Source: Chitinophaga niabensis (GTDB lineage Bacteria; Bacteroidota; Bacteroidia; Chitinophagales; Chitinophagaceae). Taken from it: a stretch of DNA of 64,000 bases. The stretch is from NCBI GenBank assembly GCA_017849435.1, contig JAFIGY010000020.1:245425-309424 (forward strand). The letters run 5' to 3'. The notes under the pieces were generated by a model. That model saw only the letters and a list, made by a program, of their open reading frames with translations. It had not been told where the DNA came from and searched no databases. Both the position numbers and the translations under genes were made by a program. Shown piece after piece: positions 62,901 to 64,000 of this stretch; the first letter of the stretch is position 1, and each line of letters starts with the position of its first letter.

Positions 62901-64000
62901 GTCATGATTACGGTTTCATCTCCTTCTATGATCTTATCGTCGATCACAGTCACAGGAACGTCCACGCTGTTCTGGCCGGCTGGTATGATAGCGGTGTCAT
63001 CTATCGTATAGTCTGTTCCGTTAATAGCCGTTCCGGTTACAGTGTAGTTCACGGTAATGTCGTCCGCAGCCGTTACACCAGCGGGCAGACTGATCGTGAA
63101 GGCTCCGTTGGTGGCCGGTTCGCCGGCATCGGCAGTTTTCACTACATGGAGTACTTTATTACCACTTACGTTATCGTCGTCGGTGATGGTAACGGTAGCG
63201 GTACCGGCCACGGCGTCAGCGGCATAGCTGAAACCGGCGGAAGTACCATTGGTGATATGGAGGATCACGGTTTCATCTCCTTCTATGATCTCGTCATTGA
63301 TCACGATTACAGGCACAGGCACGGAGTTTTGACCATGCACGAGCACTATAGTGCCGTTCAGGGTTTGATAGTCCGTACCATTGGTAGCAGTACCCGTAAT
63401 GGTGTAGTTGACTGTAATATCCTGCGCTGCAGTGACCCCGGCGGGCAGGCTGATCTCGAAGCTGCCGTTGGTGGACGGCTCGCCCGCATCCGCCATACGA
63501 ACTACTTTCAGTACCTGATTAGTGCTGGTATTGTCATCGTCGGCAATCAACACCGTGGCACTACCGGTGCCGCTGAAGGCTCCGAGGGAGTTCGTACTGC
63601 CGCCTGCCAGTGTCATGATCACAGTTTCATCTCCTTCTATGATCGTATCGTCCATCGTGATCACATCTACTTTCACACTGTTGCTGTTGGCCGGAAGGAT
63701 AACGGTTCCTGACAGATTCCGGTAGTCCGTTCCGTTGGTGGCGGTGCCGGTAATATTATACGTCACCAGTACATCCTCACTGGCAGTGAGGCCGTCAGGC
63801 AGGCTGATAACGAAGGCACCATTGGTACCGGGCTCTGCTGCATCGGTGAGTTTGCTTATCAACAATGCCCTGTTGGCGATGATATTATCATCATCCGCGA
63901 TATTAACAGTAGCGGTACCGGCTGCGGCATCCACCGTATAGTCGTTACTGTTATTGTCAATACCGGCTGCCAATTCCATGATCACGGTTTCAGTCGGCTC
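59972..64000 (-). CDS. Giant T9SS-exported Calx-beta repeat adhesin, 5' end outside window
   Basis: The frame runs to the last base, so at least 1342 codons are here and the N-terminus lies beyond. From the left edge of the protein: the end of one repeat, then eight Calx-beta-like repeats of about 120 residues (each with AEPxTNGxFxISLPxG, NYTISGTATNGTDY, IIEGxETVI and a calcium-type DDDN/DDDD end). Then two DUF11-like repeats (TLTYTIFVHNTGNVPL, DITYSVKVKSNGNAVF) and a gliding-motility C-terminal signal (FPNVFTPNGDGKNDRFVI and a final GWVQILR), which is T9SS type B. It should be a calcium-stabilised surface adhesin. Confidence 0.93.
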   Translation of the reverse strand, partial: EPTETVIMELAAGIDNNSNDYTVDAAAGTATVNIADDDNIIANRALLISKLTDAAEPGTNGAFVISLPDGLTASEDVLVTYNITGTATNGTDYRNLSGTVILPANSNSVKVDVITMDDTIIEGDETVIMTLAGGSTNSLGAFSGTGSATVLIADDDNTSTNQVLKVVRMADAGEPSTNGSFEISLPAGVTAAQDITVNYTITGTATNGTDYQTLNGTIVLVHGQNSVPVPVIVINDEIIEGDETVILHITNGTSAGFSYAADAVAGTATVTITDDDNVSGNKVLHVVKTADAGEPATNGAFTISLPAGVTAADDITVNYTVTGTAINGTDYTIDDTAIIPAGQNSVDVPVTVIDDKIIEGDETVIMTLQNGESARFGNLTIDAANSVATVIIADDDDIAANKQLSIATLADAAEPATNGRFVISLPAGITVAEDVTVGYMIAGTATNGVDYVTLNGSVVIPAGQTSVELPVIVKDDKIIEENETVIATLTGGTSVKFVFTSAATAVVTILDDDNTTANRVVSVTKGGDAAEPSTNGSFIFSLPAGLTASAPVIVNYTIGGTATAGADYQTLPGTIIIPQGQNSVTVPAVVIDDLIIEETENVTTTITNGTAAGLGTFAASSSQGNAVVLIADNDNIPANKVLSVVKAADAAEPATNGAFTISLPNGVSLTDDAIVNYTISGTATNGTDYTISATATIPAGQSSVTVPVVVIDDKIIEGTETVILTLKDGKSRIFGDLTVSPTLNVATVNITDDDDIAANRMLSVTKVADAAEPATNGSFRVSLPAGFTAAQTINVNYTISGTATNGIDYTIPGTAIITAGAEEVIIPVTVIDDKIIEGPEDVVLTLNGGTTASMGDFTVNNASAAATVTIADDDDVAANLVVNITATQPNAAEPSTNGEVTIALPTDITATVPVTVQYTIAGTATGGTDYKALSGTAIIPAGANSVAIPVEVIDNKIQDGTRTVVFTLTGGTGGIWTFVPGTAKTATVNISDDDIQSFDTWKTVALPADNTSGAAHPNETLTYTIFVHNTGNVPLTQVTITDPVPANTIYVSGGILNGNVVAFTINNLAPGATATATLIVKTPASLEGVTSISNTAQVSDGTTTKPTGGCNPAAPGCNGQPGTVIEASNISGDLAITKTVVNPQAGPYRMGQDITYSVKVKSNGNAVFTNVVVEDLLPPNLEMPKTIYTQTGLVDKTTGRVTWTIASLPAGQEVELTMVCRIVEGGDIINRATVTAREPETDNTNNTAEVTIRAEGADLNFPNVFTPNGDGKNDRFVIGGLEKYPGSAIYIYNRWGSMVYQSKDYRNDWNGSQLNEATYYYILEVRKPTGVVRYKGWVQILR
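61020..64000 (-). repeat. Tandem coding repeats (Calx-beta units, about 360 bp)
   Basis: The Asp-rich unit ends recur near 61020, 61375, 61738, 62096, 62460, 62810, 63172, 63532 and 63885, a period of 350-365 bp. The units are diverged at DNA level but conserve the reading frame, which points to old duplication kept by selection. The array continues past the window edge. Confidence 0.85.

Noticed and set aside
61020-64000. Regular 360-bp spacing that could suggest a CRISPR or satellite array
   Set aside because: The units are open coding repeats with conserved protein motifs and no short direct repeats with unique spacers.

Overview
The window looks like a chromosomal segment of a Bacteroidota bacterium, most likely Chitinophagaceae (Chitinophaga-like). 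The grounds are a SusC/SusD pair with fasciclin and DUF5007-type lipoproteins, several TonB-dependent receptors, LytS/LytTR two-component pairs, a type IX secretion (T9SS) adhesin/SprF/OmpA operon, and Bacteroidota-type promoter boxes (TAnnTTTG). Base composition and coding style are even throughout. I see no insertion sequence, phage, CRISPR array or origin.

Layout. 1-7 kb: 3' end of an AONS-like PLP enzyme, TraB/GumN protein, TonB-type outer-membrane protein, LytS/LytTR pair, TlpA-like thioredoxin. 7-13.5 kb (minus): SusC-SusD-fasciclin-DUF5007 operon. 13.9-21 kb: isoaspartyl peptidase, a very large TamB-like protein, RibBA. 21-25 kb: Oar-like TonB receptor and an exported RidA protein. 25-27.6 kb (minus): esterase plus two unrecognised genes. 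27.7-33 kb (plus): six-gene amidoligase operon (esterase, ATP-grasp, YbdK-type ligase, class I amidotransferase, GSPS-like ATP-grasp, RidA). 33-36.7 kb: rhodanese, PASTA protein, Ddl, ferredoxin, and a divergent acyl-CoA reductase. 37-44 kb: DegP-like protease, LytTR regulator and propeller-type histidine kinase, ProS. 44-47 kb: Gly/Tyr/Trp-rich lipoprotein and FadL-like porin. 47-51.8 kb (minus): tRNA-maturation operon (TsaC-like, CCA-adding enzyme, MiaA) led by a glycosyltransferase. 52-54.3 kb: microviridin-type graspetide cluster. 54.3-57 kb: DapD, tRNA-Leu(CAG), GlsB-like protein, NHL-repeat protein. 57-64 kb (minus): T9SS adhesin operon, running off the right edge.

Two specialised metabolic systems stand out. 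The first is a three-gene graspetide (omega-ester/amide RiPP) locus: a 60-residue precursor carrying the PFFAxFLE leader helix motif and one TLKYPSD core, then MdnB-like and MdnC-like ATP-grasp ligases. Its core mixes microviridin and marinostatin features, and a terminator-like hairpin separates precursor from ligases. The second is the amidoligase operon, in which three different peptide/amide-forming ligase types are packed with an amidotransferase and an esterase. It probably makes a small amide-linked metabolite that cannot be named from sequence. Together with Ddl the window encodes five ATP-grasp enzymes.

All functional names come from reading motifs and overall family resemblance. No database search was possible, and start codons were chosen by signal peptides, family N-termini and promoter positions.
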